Source: Patescibacteria group bacterium UBA6489 (GTDB lineage Bacteria; Patescibacteriota; Gracilibacteria; BD1-5; UBA6164). From it: a stretch of DNA of 64,000 nucleotides. Below are positions 9,958 through 20,246 of the stretch, in pieces. The stretch spans positions 61,845-125,844 of the forward strand of contig DJMN01000004.1 of NCBI GenBank assembly GCA_002435385.1. The letters run 5' to 3'. Position 1 is the first letter of the stretch. Every line of letters begins with the position of its first letter. Below the pieces are notes generated by a model, which had not been told where the DNA came from, did no database searches, and worked only from the letters and a program-made list of their open reading frames with translations. Both the position numbers and the translations under genes were made by a program.

Positions 9958-11079
9958 ATGAAATACATAATAAACACAAACCAAAGAGCATTTTTATACA
10001 AAAACTGAAAACTAGAAAAAATACTCTCAAACTGAAAATACAACATATCAACATTCTTTTGAGAATATAAACTAGAACTACAACACATAGCAACAACTAA
10101 CCCAATATTCACCTGACAAGAAAAAGACATCTTACTATCAAACCACAAAGACTTTGTAGAAGAATACTTTTACAAATTTGAAATCTCAGACGATGAAATC
10201 TGAGTAATCTATAAAGACAATAACCTAAAATACCTTCTAAAATGAGGACAAACATACCTATACTGGAAATGATTTGGAGAATACAGATGTGAAAAAATAA
10301 ACATAAAAGAAAACCCAGAAATAGACTTATCAAAATACTCTTGAATGAGACAAACCATATCAACACTAAGCTCTCTAGTTTCACTATACACAATAAACTC
10401 TTACGAAAAATGAGTATTAGAAATCGACTGAAAGTTTGAAAAAATACTTGAATCTTGAGAATATTTATATTCAAACATACTAAGCAATATACAATTAACA
10501 AAATACGATACCAGATTCCAAACTCTAGACATCTCAGGACAAGAAATACTAACAAAAGATAAAATCTCAATAAGAGTAAACATAAGTGTAAACTTCTTGA
10601 TTAAAGACATTGAAATCTTTCACAAAAAATATGCTAAATGATTTGAATACATCTATCAAAAAGCACAATTTATAGTCAGAGAACTATCATCTGAAAAAAA
10701 GTTAGATGAAATCCTTGAAGCTAAAAATGACTTATCTAAACAGTTGGTAAATTTACTTACTGAAAGCCTAGAATGATCATGACTAGAAATAAACTTTGTC
10801 TGAATAAAGGACATTATTCTACCTTGAGATATGAGAGAAATTATGAACAAAGTAATAGAAGCTGAAAAAAAATCTCAAATAAATATGATAAAAAGAAGAG
10901 ATGAAACTGCTACCACTAGAAGTTTGTTAAATACAGCTAAACTTTTGGAAGATAATCCTATGCTTGTGAGGCTAAAAGAACTTGAAACACTAGAAAATGT
11001 GATAGATAAAATTTGAAGTGTAAATTTATCTAATGGGATTGATGGACTTTTGAAGGATTTTGTGAAGATAGGGAAATAA
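9958..11079 (+). CDS. SPFH/Band 7 domain protein (slipin-like)
   Basis: 373 aa. The SPFH core covers roughly residues 140-300: GVLEIDGKFEKILESGEYLY, DTRFQTLDISGQEILTKDKI, VNISVNFLIKDIE, VRELSSEKKLDEILEAKNDL, GSGLEINFVGIKDIILP, ending MREIMNKVIEAEKKSQINM. A coiled-coil tail follows. Prokaryotic slipins organise membrane microdomains. Unlike most slipins there is no N-terminal transmembrane helix; residues 1-130 (MKYIINTNQRAFLYKNGKLE...) look like an additional soluble beta-rich half resembling the start of the SPFH fold. Two family B repeat units precede the gene; a bidirectional terminator follows. Confidence 0.8.
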
Positions 11080-11147
11080 AAAACATTAAATGCCTCAAAA
11101 AAATGGCTATAACTTCAATACTATGATATCTTAGCATATATTTTTTA

Positions 11148-11178
11148 AAGAGCCTAAAATATTTTAGGCTCTTATTTT
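11148..11178. terminator. bidirectional intrinsic terminator
   Basis: AAGAGCCTAAAAT paired with ATTTTAGGCTCTT, flanked by A- and T-runs on both sides, between the convergent SPFH gene and the secreted protein gene. Confidence 0.85.
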
Positions 11179-11208
11179 TAATAAAAATTAATATATTTAA
11201 TATAACAT

Positions 11209-11658
11209 TTACCATTCTGACTTTGTAAAAAAAGTATTATTATGGATATATTTTTGAATTTCGTAATCATCTTCCAAAATAAAACATAAACCATTCATAT
11301 CCTTCATAGATAAACCTGAAAAAATATTTTGCATAACCCAAGCCTTTTCATTACCTTTAAAATAAAAGTTTTTAAGCATTCATTCAACATCTGATACAAA
11401 CTTAGAAACACGACTACTATTAATAGGAGTATTATGATACGTAACTATTTGATAAAAATTATTATATGCTATATCATTTCCCATAGTTGCAGTTTTTAAA
11501 GCTGATAAGTATTCTTGATTAACACCTGAATATTGAATTGAAGTACACTTTTCTGCAGTATTATATACATGTGAATAAACTGATTGAGCCAAAGCTAGTT
11601 CTTGAGTTGCTAATAATCCTCATAATACAAGAGTAGGTAATTTTCAAAATTTAATCAT
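11209..11658 (-). CDS. secreted protein of unknown function
   Basis: 149 aa with a signal peptide (MIKFGKLPTLVLGGLLATQE, cleavage near ALAQS). The mature part has two cysteines (KCTSIQY, GLCFILE), a YNNFYQIVTY segment and ends NTFFTKSEW. No family recognised. TGA is read as Gly three times, one in the signal peptide. It shares the bidirectional terminator at 11148 with the convergent SPFH gene and lies 34 bases after the next minus-strand gene, so the two may be co-transcribed. Confidence 0.7.
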
Positions 11659-11692
11659 AAATTTTAAATTAAAATATAAAAAAAAGTTACTT

Positions 11693-12982
11693 TTATCTCC
11701 AACTATTTTCTATAGATCTAAGAACATATTCTTCTAAAGATTCCAATTCTCTTAAAATTTCCTCAGAGTCTGAATCCTCTTTTCACAAAACCTCATCAAT
11801 TTCGAAACTTAATTCACCTAAAGGAGACAGTATTTCATCTAAAATTCATAATTCTTCCCTCAACTTCTCTAGAATACTTAAAACTTCTTCTTCTGCACTA
11901 CAATTATTTCTTCTATCTGAAATATCTAATAACTTAACATAATCGTATAAAATAGATAACTTATCCTCCTCAGTATTTGATAATTGAAGCCTTTTTGAGA
12001 TAATAATATTCCTAATGAGATTTAATAGATGTATATTTTCAATATCATTACATAAGTCTATTTTTTTATAAATAACAGGAAAATTTTCAAAGTTAGAGTT
12101 TTTTAAAACTTTTTGAAAAAACTCTGTTAAAATACCAATTACCTTTTTACTTAATAAATATCTCTCCAAATTTTCTAAAAGTTCATATCTTCCACTTTCT
12201 TTATAAGAACATCTTAATCTAAAATCTATAACCTCCTTTTGTCTTTTTACTTCTTTTAAAAGCACATTAATCCAAGAAATATTAAAATCATTAATTTCAT
12301 TATAAAATCTAAAAATACTAGAATTATCTCCTTCATTTTCAATAATTTCTATTCAATTATTTAAAAACATTTCAACATAACTAGTTTCTGATAAATTTTG
12401 TTTTTTAGAATCATCATCTATCTTATCCCAAATATACATCCTCACTTTATTTAGTTTTTCCGTCCTCAATAAATACTTTTCAACAACACCATTAAGCTTA
12501 TAGGCATAACCTGCACCTCATACTATATCTTTAGTAAGAATCTGTTCATCCTTTTTAATATTAAAACAAAGAAAGTGAAAAAACTCTAACCACTGTTCTT
12601 CATTTTTAAAAATCTTTTCCAGATAATCTAATAAATTAGGTAATCAGACAAACTCTAACCTTTCTATATAAACCAGCATATATTCATAAAACAATACATT
12701 ATTTGTTTCACTCAAAAAATTCAGAAAACTAAACAATTCCTCATCATTTTGAAATACTTCTTGTATTTGTGTTACTATTACAGGCATTCATTCAAATTTA
12801 GTTTTTTCCATACTATTAACTAAACATTCATAAAACTCTTTTTCGTTTGTTTTTTCTAGAATAAGCTTAATTTCAGCTATTGTTCAGCATACAAGTACAT
12901 CTGCCAACGAATTAGAATCCAAAGGGAAAAGCAATTTTGAAACAGGTGATAATTCCACCCAATCTATTAATCAATACTTCAT
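11693..12982 (-). CDS. uncharacterised helical protein
   Basis: 429 aa cytosolic protein. It starts MKYGLIDWVELSPVSKLLFP and is rich in Leu, Glu, Asn and Lys throughout, with many amphipathic helices (FLNFLSETNNVLFYEYMLVY, YLLRTEKLNKVRMYIWDKID, KRQKEVIDFRLRCSYKESGR). The C-terminal 60 residues are strongly acidic (EEILRELESLEEYVLRSIEN). The overall pattern suggests an alpha-solenoid or scaffold protein; no family is recognised. It lies 34 bases upstream of the secreted protein gene on the same strand. Confidence 0.65.
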
Positions 12983-13128
12983 TATTAAGTAATTTATTTA
13001 TAAAAATATATTATATTAAATAATATATATTAATTTTATATTGTCAAAGTTTTTAAAAAACATATTCCCTCTTGAATAACCAATAAAAACAAATAAAATC
13101 TCCAAAATAAAATTTAACAAATTAAACA

Positions 13129-13908
13129 ATGAACACAATACCACAAAAAACATTCTCCGAAATACAAACAAGACTAAAACAAATAGAAAAAGAACACAAA
13201 GTAAAAATTCTTCTTGCTATAGAATCAGGTTCTAGAGCTTGGTGATTTGAATCAAAAAACAGTGATTTTGATATAAGATTTATCTATGTACATAAAAAAG
13301 ACTTCTATTTATCGATAAGAGAATGAAGAGATGTTATAGAATACCCCATAGTAGATTTAATAGATCTAAACTGATGGGATTTGAAAAAATCTCTAACACT
13401 ATTTCAAAAATGAAACCCCTCATTTTCAGAATGGATAAAATCACCTATTATATACTACGAAAACCCTGATTTTAAAAATGAAATTTTAAAAATAGAACAA
13501 GAATATTTTTCTCCCAGAAACTACATATATCACTACCTACACATGGCAGAATCAAATTACAGAGAATATTAAAAAAAAGATACAGTTAGAGTAAAAAAAT
13601 ATTTTTATGTACTTAGACCCATCTTAGCTTGTCTTTGGGTACAAAAAAATAACACTCCACCTCCTATAGAATTTGATGCCCTTTTTAGTGACTGTGAAAC
13701 TATATCTCCTGAACTAAAACTAGAAATAGAAAAATTACTTGAAAGAAAAAAATCTTGAAATGAACTAGATAAAGAAAATAAAATCCAGATAATCAATAAT
13801 TTTATAGAAAAACAACTAGAAAATGTTAGAGAAAATATAAACTCATCAGAAATAAAAAAAATTCCAACAGAAATTCTGAATGAAGTCTTTAGAAAATATA
13901 TAAAATAA
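13129..13908 (+). pseudogene. predicted nucleotidyltransferase (YcgL/COG3541 type) with in-frame stop
   Basis: 259 codons. The nucleotidyltransferase motif IESGSRAWGFESKNSDFDIR lies at residues ~32-51; then DVIEYPIVDLIDLNGWDLKK, NPSFSEWIKSPIIYYEN, NYIYHYLHMAESNYREY, KKYFYVLRPILACLWV and PPPIEFDAL follow, all as in the COG3541 family, whose members are about 250 aa. A TAA at 13570-13572 interrupts the conserved MAESNYREY/LKKDTVRVKKY junction just before a run of eight A. A single T-to-A change or a read error explains it; the rest is intact in the same frame. Confidence 0.75.
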
Positions 13909-13919
13909 AATTAAAATTT

Positions 13920-14057
13920 ATGAAAAAGAAGTTTTTAATATCTATTATTATAATAATTCCCATAATCATATATATCTTCATTTACATATGATTATGAAGA
14001 TATAAAGTAACATGTTCAAGTAACGATATAAAATGCCTAAATAACTTAAACAGATAA
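13920..14057 (+). CDS. small single-pass membrane peptide
   Basis: 45 aa: a basic start (MKKK), a very hydrophobic isoleucine-rich helix, then GLGRYKVTCSSNDIKCLNNL with two cysteines. The stop lies three bases before the ATG of the first CCA-adding enzyme, so it is probably translated from the same transcript. Function unknown; it could also be a signal-anchored exported peptide. Confidence 0.5.
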
Positions 14058-14060
14058 ATC

Positions 14061-15422
14061 ATGCAAAACATCCTAACAATCCAAGATAAACTAAAAAAAA
14101 TAAACAAAACCTTATATGTCGTATGAGGTTTTTGTCGTGAACAAATTTTAAGAAACAAGAACACAGATTGAGACATAGACCTAGTAACAGATGCAACACC
14201 AGAAGAAATGAAACAAGTACTAAAAATAGTATGAGAAGTTTGAAAAAAATACTGAACCTGCATAGCTTCACAATGATGACAATCCTTTGAAATAACAACA
14301 TTTAGAAAAGACATATGAAGTATAAACCATAGAAAACCAGCAGAAGTGGAATTCACAAATTCATTAGAAGAAGATGCAAAAAGAAGAGACTTTACCTTAA
14401 ATGCAATATACTACAATCCAAAAACTAAAAAATACATAGACCCAGAGAACTGAATCAATGATATACAAAACAAAATAATAAGATTTGTATGAAACATAGA
14501 AAACAGAATCCATGAAGACGCTCTAAGAATACTTAGATTTATAAGATTCAAAAATAAATACAACCTCAAAGTAGCAGATAAAAACTACTGGGAAATCTTA
14601 GAAAAAAATACTCCACTACTAAAAAAACTACCAATAGAAAGAATAAAACAAGAACTAGATAAAATACTCCTAAACCCAAACAATGCAAAAGCCTTAGAAG
14701 ACCTAAAAAAAATCTGAGTATTAAAATTATTTCTACCAGAAATAGACTGCTTAGATAAATACAACTGAAATAAATACCACCTAGAATGAAACGTCTGGAT
14801 TCACACAAAAATGTGTATACAAGAAATGAATAAAATTATCAAAACAAAAGAACAAACAGAGTCCCCCCTCCTTAGCAAGGAGGGGGCTAGGGGGTGGTCT
14901 GAAAAAAAAGCTAGAGAATGGTCTAACAAAAAACTACTCCTACTTCGGACAATCCTACTACACGACATCTGAAAATGACCAACTTATTCAATTTGAAAAA
15001 ACTGAGAAACTCATTACTACAATCATGATAATATATGAGCTCAAATGTTTCTAGAACAAATTTCTCCAAGACTAAAATTTTCAAAAACGTTTGAAAATGA
15101 AATTTATTTCATAATAACTGAGCACCTAAGAACTTTCAGCATTCCAAATATGAGAAAACTAAAAGCCAGAAAACTTATGATGCACAAATATTTTGAAGAC
15201 TTATTACTCGTATTAAAAGCTGATTGTTACTGAAAAACTCCACAAAACATTGAAAGCTTCAATCAAATCACAGAGATATACAACGAGTTCAAAGAAATAA
15301 TAAAAACCAAAAAATTTTTTACTTGAAACGATATCAAGAAAAAACACCCAGAATTAGAATGAAGACAAATCTGAGAAAGACTAAAAATGATTAATGAACA
15401 AATTTTAGTTGTGGATTTTTAA
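14061..15422 (+). CDS. cca: CCA-adding enzyme / tRNA nucleotidyltransferase, copy 1
   Basis: 453 aa. Class II nucleotidyltransferase: LYVVGGFCREQIL, DGDIDLVTDATPEEM (catalytic Asp pair near 38-40), EITTFRKDIG, AKRRDFTLNAIYYNP, EDALRILRFIRFKNKY, then an HD domain with ILLHDIGKW near 307 and the tail MRKLKARKLMMHKYFEDLLL. It adds or repairs the tRNA 3' CCA end. Residues ~267-290 (SPLLSKEGARGWSEKK...) are encoded by a family B repeat inserted in frame; the neighbouring copy 2 lacks it. The 3' third is almost identical to copy 2 at the DNA level. Confidence 0.9.
14861..14901 (+). repeat. family B repeat inserted in frame inside cca copy 1
   Basis: cccccctccttagcaagg paired with the following aggggg, then the ctagggggtggtct tail typical of intergenic copies (compare 29664-29701). 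It is translated as SPLLSKEGARGWS between conserved parts of the enzyme. Confidence 0.85.
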
Positions 15423-15425
15423 CTC

Positions 15426-15453
15426 TTGACAAATATTGGTACTTTTTTATAAT
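15426..15453 (+). promoter_or_regulatory. promoter of cca copy 2
   Basis: TTGACA at 15426-15431 and TATAAT at 15448-15453 with a 16-base spacer: both boxes match the sigma-70 consensus. The second cca gene starts 37 bases downstream. Confidence 0.75.
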
Positions 15454-15489
15454 ATATAAAATATATAGTATATTATAAAATTAATAGGA

Positions 15490-16788
15490 ATGGAAAAAAT
15501 AAAAACTATACAAAATCAACTTGAGCAACATAATCAAAACTTATATATAGTAGGATGATTCTGCCGTGACAAATTTTTAGATCCAGAAAACCTTGACTGA
15601 GACATAGATTTAGTAACAAACGCAACTCCTCCGAAAATAGAACAGATATTAAATGTAGTTTGAAAAATATGAGCAAAATATTGAACATGTATAGTATCCG
15701 AATGATGAGAAAAATTTGAAATTACAACATTCAGAGAAGATATATGAACAATAAATAACAGAAAACCAGTAGAAGTCAAATTTACGGACTCATTAGTAGA
15801 AGATGCAAAAAGAAGAGATTTAACACTAAATGCTATATATTACAACCCTAAAACAGGAGAATACATAGATCCAGAAAATTGAATAAAAGACATACAAAAC
15901 AACACTATAAGATTTGTAGGTAATATAGAAAATAGAATACAAGAGGACGCTCTAAGAATACTAAGATTCATAAGATTTAAAAATAAATATTGACTAAATG
16001 TAGCAGACTCAAACTATTGGGAAATAATAAAAAGAAATGTACACTTACTAAGAAACATATACATAGAAAGAATTACTCAAGAATTAAACAAAATACTTTT
16101 AACCCCAAATAATGTCCAAGCATTAGAAGAACTAAAAAAAATATGATTTTTAGAACTATTTTTACCAGAATTAGATTGTCTAGATCAATATAACTGAAAT
16201 AAACATCATATGGAATGAGATGTATGGGTTCACACAAAAATGTGATTAGAAGAAATGAATAAAATAATAAAAAGAGAAAATATTCAAGAAAAAGAAAAAA
16301 AATTACTACTTATATGGAGTATATTATTACATGACGTATGAAAATGACTAACATATTCAATATGAAAAAATTGAGAATCAAATTATTACAATCATAATAA
16401 AATCTGAGCAGAAATATTTCTAAAACAGATTTCGCCAAGACTAAATTTTCCAAAACAACTAACAGAAAAATTATATTTCATAATAAAAGAACATTTAAGA
16501 ACCTTTCAAATAGCAAATATGAGAAAACTAAAAGCAAGAAAACTTATGATGCACAAATATTTTGAAGACTTATTACTCGTATCAAAAGCTGATTGTTACT
16601 GAAAAACTCCGCAAAACATTGAAAGCTTCAATCAAATCACAAAAATATATAACGAGTTCAAAGAAATAATAAAAACTAAAAAATTTCTTACTTGAAATGA
16701 TATCAAGAAAAAATACCCAGAATTAGAATGAAGACAAATTTGAGAAAGATTAAAAATGATTAATGAACAAATTTTAGTTGTGGATTAA
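15490..16788 (+). CDS. cca: CCA-adding enzyme / tRNA nucleotidyltransferase, copy 2
   Basis: 432 aa, tandem paralogue of copy 1, with its own promoter. Motifs: LYIVGGFCRDKFL, DGDIDLVTNATPPKI, EITTFREDIG, AKRRDLTLNAIYYNP, EDALRILRFIRFKNKY and ILLHDVGKW. The N-terminal two thirds have diverged, while the last ~85 codons (from MRKLKARKL to INEQILVVD) are nearly identical in DNA to copy 1, pointing to gene conversion or a young partial duplication. In some bacteria CC and A addition are split between two such proteins; whether that holds here cannot be read from the sequence. The stop abuts the stop of the convergent next gene. Confidence 0.9.
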
Positions 16789-16789
16789 T

Positions 16790-17092
16790 TTATGCAGTTA
16801 TTCAAAGAGATCAAATTATCAACAATCCCAATAAAAAAAGAAGAATAAAAGATATTAAGATAAAAATTTTTTTACTTAAATTAATTGATAAATCTTTGGA
16901 TAAGATAAAGAAAAATATAATAAAAGATAACAAAAAAACTAGTCATCTAGTAAAAATAAAAATAATTCCTCATAAGTCAAAATAATCTCATAATACTTTT
17001 TCAAAGTAAATACTATTTAAAATAAAATTTAACAAAAAAAAGAAACCTACTGAAATAATTATAGCTTTTATAATGACATCTTTTGTTTTCAT
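16790..17092 (-). CDS. small integral membrane protein
   Basis: 100 aa with three hydrophobic helices: VIIKAIIISVGFFFLLNFIL, GIIFIFTRGLVFLLSFIIFF and FILISFILLFLLGLLIIGSL. Short loops, no conserved catalytic residues. Its TAA lies one base past the stop of the convergent cca copy 2. The start is the only ATG before an AT-rich leader. No family recognised. Confidence 0.65.
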
Positions 17093-17109
17093 AAATATAT
17101 ATTTTTAGA

Positions 17110-17634
17110 CTAAAAATCTTTAAGTTTTTCAAAAATTCCCTCCTCATCAATACTATAAAACCTATCCTCAACCTCAACTACACCACGAAAAAAACTACAG
17201 AGTTTATTTTGATACAATCTAAACTCTTTTTTTCAATCTCAATCAAAATCCTCATAAGAAACAGCCTCACACTCAGAAACCTCCAACACATCATAATGAT
17301 TGTCTCTAACATCTTTTTGAACCTCAAGATAAACCCCCTTTGAATAATCACAAGAAACACCTTCACAATTAACAGACTCTTTTGCACTATTAAAACTACT
17401 TAAAAAATTATCACAAGACACAGTATACAAAAAAACATAATCTCAACTACCTGAATTTCAACTGCTCACAATACATAAATCATTTTCCTTATCTATAATC
17501 TGATTCTCAGGAAGAAAAGAAAAATTTCCTTCAAATAAATAAATCAACGAAAGCAAAGAAAAAAATAAAAACAATACTCACAAAAGTACTACCCTCAATT
17601 CATTTCTTCTTTTTTTTATCTTTTTTTCTTTCAT
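17110..17634 (-). CDS. exported protein with VCBS/FG-GAP-like Asp-Gly motif
   Basis: 174 aa. A basic N-terminus (MKEKKIKKRRNELR) precedes a single hydrophobic anchor (VVLLGVLFLFFSLLSLIYLF). The extracytoplasmic part has paired cysteines (CIVSSGNSGSG, TVSCDNF, VNCEGVSCDYS, SECEAVS) and a Ca-binding-like DFDGDGKKEF at ~135. It lies 16 bases after the next minus-strand gene, which carries a similar DFDFDGDKDF motif, so the pair probably acts together at the cell surface. Confidence 0.68.
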
Positions 17635-17650
17635 AAAAATTTTTTAGAAA

Positions 17651-18949
17651 TTACTCAACTTCTATTAAACTTCAATCTTCTGATTGCTTAACCTTTTTCT
17701 TCTCCTCTGTTTCCTTCCATTCTCAATCAACGAGTTCACTAGTAGTTATTACAAGAGTATCTTCTCACTCTAACTCCTCTATCCTAGTATAAATTACCTT
17801 AAGAACGTCTCATTCAACAATAAAATGAGAATACTTATACCAACAACAACCACTCTTAGCAGTTATATGAATTTCCTTCTCTTGTTCCTTAACCTCAAAC
17901 ATACCACAATTATCCTGAGTAAGTGTAGAAAAATCATTATTAAAGATAAATCATTCATCAGTTGCCAAATAAACATCATAAGTATAACCACTAGAACAAC
18001 CTCAAACAATCCCCTTTATAGCAAAATCCTTATCTCCGTCAAAATCAAAATCCTTATAAATTATCAAACTTTGATCTTTATAAGAAATATTAGAGAGATT
18101 AGATTTATCTTTTCAATCAGGTAAATTAAAATAAAAGTTAACAAATCACATTTCTGATCAAACTTTTAATATCTCATTCCCTTCATTATTGTATATAACA
18201 ATATACCCCTCTCAAACGATATAGTCCTCTGATTCATCTGTATCACTTACAAAAATTTCTCAATAATAATCATTAGAAAAATCATTAATCAAATAACTAG
18301 TAAACTCCCTTTCTATAGGTTCATTATACTCTATAGACTCCTCTTTTTCTTCCTCAATATCAAACTCTTCAGAAGATAAAACTAAAGTCTTATCATCTGA
18401 AACAAACTTTCCATCAACAAATTCATAAACTATCCCATTTATCTCAACAGATTCATCATCAATAACACTAAAACTAATACAATTTCAGAAATAAGATTTA
18501 ACACCACTAGTTTTAGTTTTCTCTACACAAACATTATCTCACTCACTATCAGTATGAAAAGCATAATAACTTCCTCACAAAGGTACTCAATCATCCCAAA
18601 TAGTATCTTCAATCTTTTCCCATAATTCATCCCTTAATGCACCTTCATATTCCCCCTTTAAAACTTCATATTTCTCTAAACAATATTTTTTCTTTTCTCT
18701 TCCTTCCTCTATAACATTATCAAAAGTCCAAGGAAACCACATATCAAAAAAAGAAGAATCAGCAAAACACTCAGAATAATAAAAATCATTCTGACCAATT
18801 TCTTCAAATCATTTTCTCATATCATCAACCTCTAAAACAATTTGAGAATTTATAGCTAACTTATCTTGTAAACTATTAAAATATGAGTTTATTCATACTA
18901 ATGCAATAACAACAAAAACAATACTTATTACTAATTTTTTCTTTTTCAT
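17651..18949 (-). CDS. exported protein with FG-GAP-like repeat, unknown function
   Basis: 432 aa. An N-terminal signal anchor (MKKKKLVISIVFVVIALVGI) is followed by an acidic, Asp/Glu-rich extracytoplasmic domain with scattered cysteines. Residues ~310-345 read KDFDFDGDKDFAIKGIVGGC and SSGYTYDVYLATDEGF, resembling the XAC2610-type/FG-GAP fold seen in small secreted proteins. CCWYKYSHFIVEGD follows near 380, and the tail is charged. Probably co-transcribed with the shorter protein downstream. Function unknown. Confidence 0.65.
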
Positions 18950-19143
18950 AATAATATTATTTACTTTTTAAAATCAATGAAAAAATCCTTATACCCAACT
19001 TCACTTTTAATTTTAAAATAAACAATTTAATAAAAAATAATCTAATTATCAGAAAAAAATATCTAATAAATATCAAATCACCTTAAAAAGGATTTTAAAC
19101 AACCCTATTATAATCACAAAACACTCATTTACAAGAAAACTAT

Positions 19144-19557
19144 TTATTTATAAACTATATCAATCCCCCTCTCATCAGGATTTCAATAATTCTTTAAAAA
19201 TATTTCAACATCAGCCTTATAATAATCCTTCAATAAATCAGGCCATTCTACTAATATAATTCAATTATTATTATCAAAAATCTCTTCTGCTCATATAGCA
19301 ACAAACTCTTCATAACTTCACAACCTATATAAATCAAAATGATAAACAGCCATTTCTTTTCAATTTAACTCTCAAAAATATCTATTATAATAAGTATAAG
19401 TAGGACTAGTAATATCCTTCTCAATTCAAAGAAAATTATTTAAAATATGTTTTGATAAAGTAGTTTTTCAGGCTCATAAATCTCCTTTCAAGAAAATTAT
19501 ATAAGGAGATTTTATGTCTATAGAGAGAGAACTTAATTCATTTAATTTATATATCAT
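19144..19557 (-). CDS. tsaE: TsaE, tRNA threonylcarbamoyladenosine biosynthesis ATPase
   Basis: 137 aa, the usual TsaE length. Walker A is GDLGAGKTTLSKH at ~26-38 (three of its glycines are TGA or GGA), followed by ITSPTYTYYNRY, the AVYHFDLYRLGSYEEF signature, GAEEIFD and ILVEWPD. TsaE drives turnover of the TsaB-TsaD complex that makes t6A37 on ANN-decoding tRNAs. It stands alone here; tsaB and tsaD are not in the window. Confidence 0.93.
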
Positions 19558-19585
19558 AATATTTTTACATTATTTAATTAAAAAA

Positions 19586-19615
19586 TTTGCATTCAGAATC
19601 TTTTTGGTATATAAT
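19586..19615 (+). promoter_or_regulatory. promoter of the STAS-domain gene
   Basis: TTGCAT at 19587-19592, a 17-base spacer and TATAAT at 19610-19615: a strong promoter of the recurrent local type, 38 bases before the STAS gene. Confidence 0.7.
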
Positions 19616-19653
19616 TGTCTCAGTTAGTTTAAATGTTAACAATAATAAATTTT

Positions 19654-20010
19654 ATGGAAACTCTAATAGATGTAAATAAAAAAGAACAAAATTGAGTAAT
19701 AATATTCACATTTTCTTGAGAATTAGATGAAACCAATGCAGATAAAACATTTGCTTCTATATACGAAGAAATCGGAGATTTTACAGGAAAAAAACTTATA
19801 TTCAACTTCAGTTGATTAAAGTATATGAACTCAAAATCAATCGGTTATATAGCAGATGTATTTTCTAACATAGAAGAAAATGAATGAATAATGCATATAA
19901 CAAACTGTAGTGATGGAGTTAAAGATATCCTAGAACTTGTAGGTATAACAACAATTATTCCTATGAACGAAACAGAAGAAGAAGCTATCAACACTATAAA
20001 CAACGGCTAA
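19654..20010 (+). CDS. STAS-domain protein (anti-sigma factor antagonist type)
   Basis: 118 aa, a single STAS domain: IIFTFSGELDETNADKTF at ~16-33, KLIFNFSGLKYMNSKSIGYI at ~48-67, where the Ser in MNSKSIG is the usual phosphorylation position, and HITNCSDGVKDILELVGI. Such proteins bind anti-sigma kinases and release sigma factors. No partner kinase is adjacent; the ECF sigma gene at the window start is a possible but unproved client. It has its own promoter and terminator. Confidence 0.85.
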
Positions 20011-20033
20011 CATCAAAACAATAATTCACACTA

Positions 20034-20058
20034 GGAGCTATCCATAGCTCCTTTTTTT
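20034..20058 (+). terminator. intrinsic terminator of the STAS gene
   Basis: GGAGCTAT, loop CC, ATAGCTCC and seven T, 23 bases after the stop. Confidence 0.88.
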
Positions 20059-20139
20059 GGGTGTTCTAACTAAACAATTAAATCCAAGTTCCATCTCTCC
20101 AATCTCAACTATAATTCCTAAAAAACAGAAAACTATAAA

Positions 20140-20208
20140 ATAATTGCTTTGGGAAAATAGATTAGTAAATACAGCTGGTCAACAGAGGGTTTTAACCCTT
20201 TGTAACTT
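20140..20208 (+). repeat. dispersed repeat family A (long form)
   Basis: Shares about 70 bases with 22598-22668: gctttgggaaaatagatta, then the cagctggtcaacagaggg core and ttttaaccctttgtaac. It fills most of the gap between the STAS terminator and the glycosyltransferase. Confidence 0.8.
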
Positions 20209-20246
20209 TCTCCGATACTATGAAAATAAATTCCTAAAACAAAAAA

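Noticed and set aside
10109..10570. Minus-strand 153-codon open frame
   Set aside because: It lies wholly inside the SPFH gene on the other strand; the Leu/Ile/Cys-rich composition is typical of a shadow of AT-rich coding DNA.
16792..16848. 18-codon plus-strand frame MQLFKEIKL...
   Set aside because: Antisense to the end of the membrane protein gene at 16790-17092 and too short without support.
17825..18124. Plus-strand 99-codon open frame
   Set aside because: Antisense shadow of the exported FG-GAP-like protein; Thr/Ile/Ser-rich nonsense composition.
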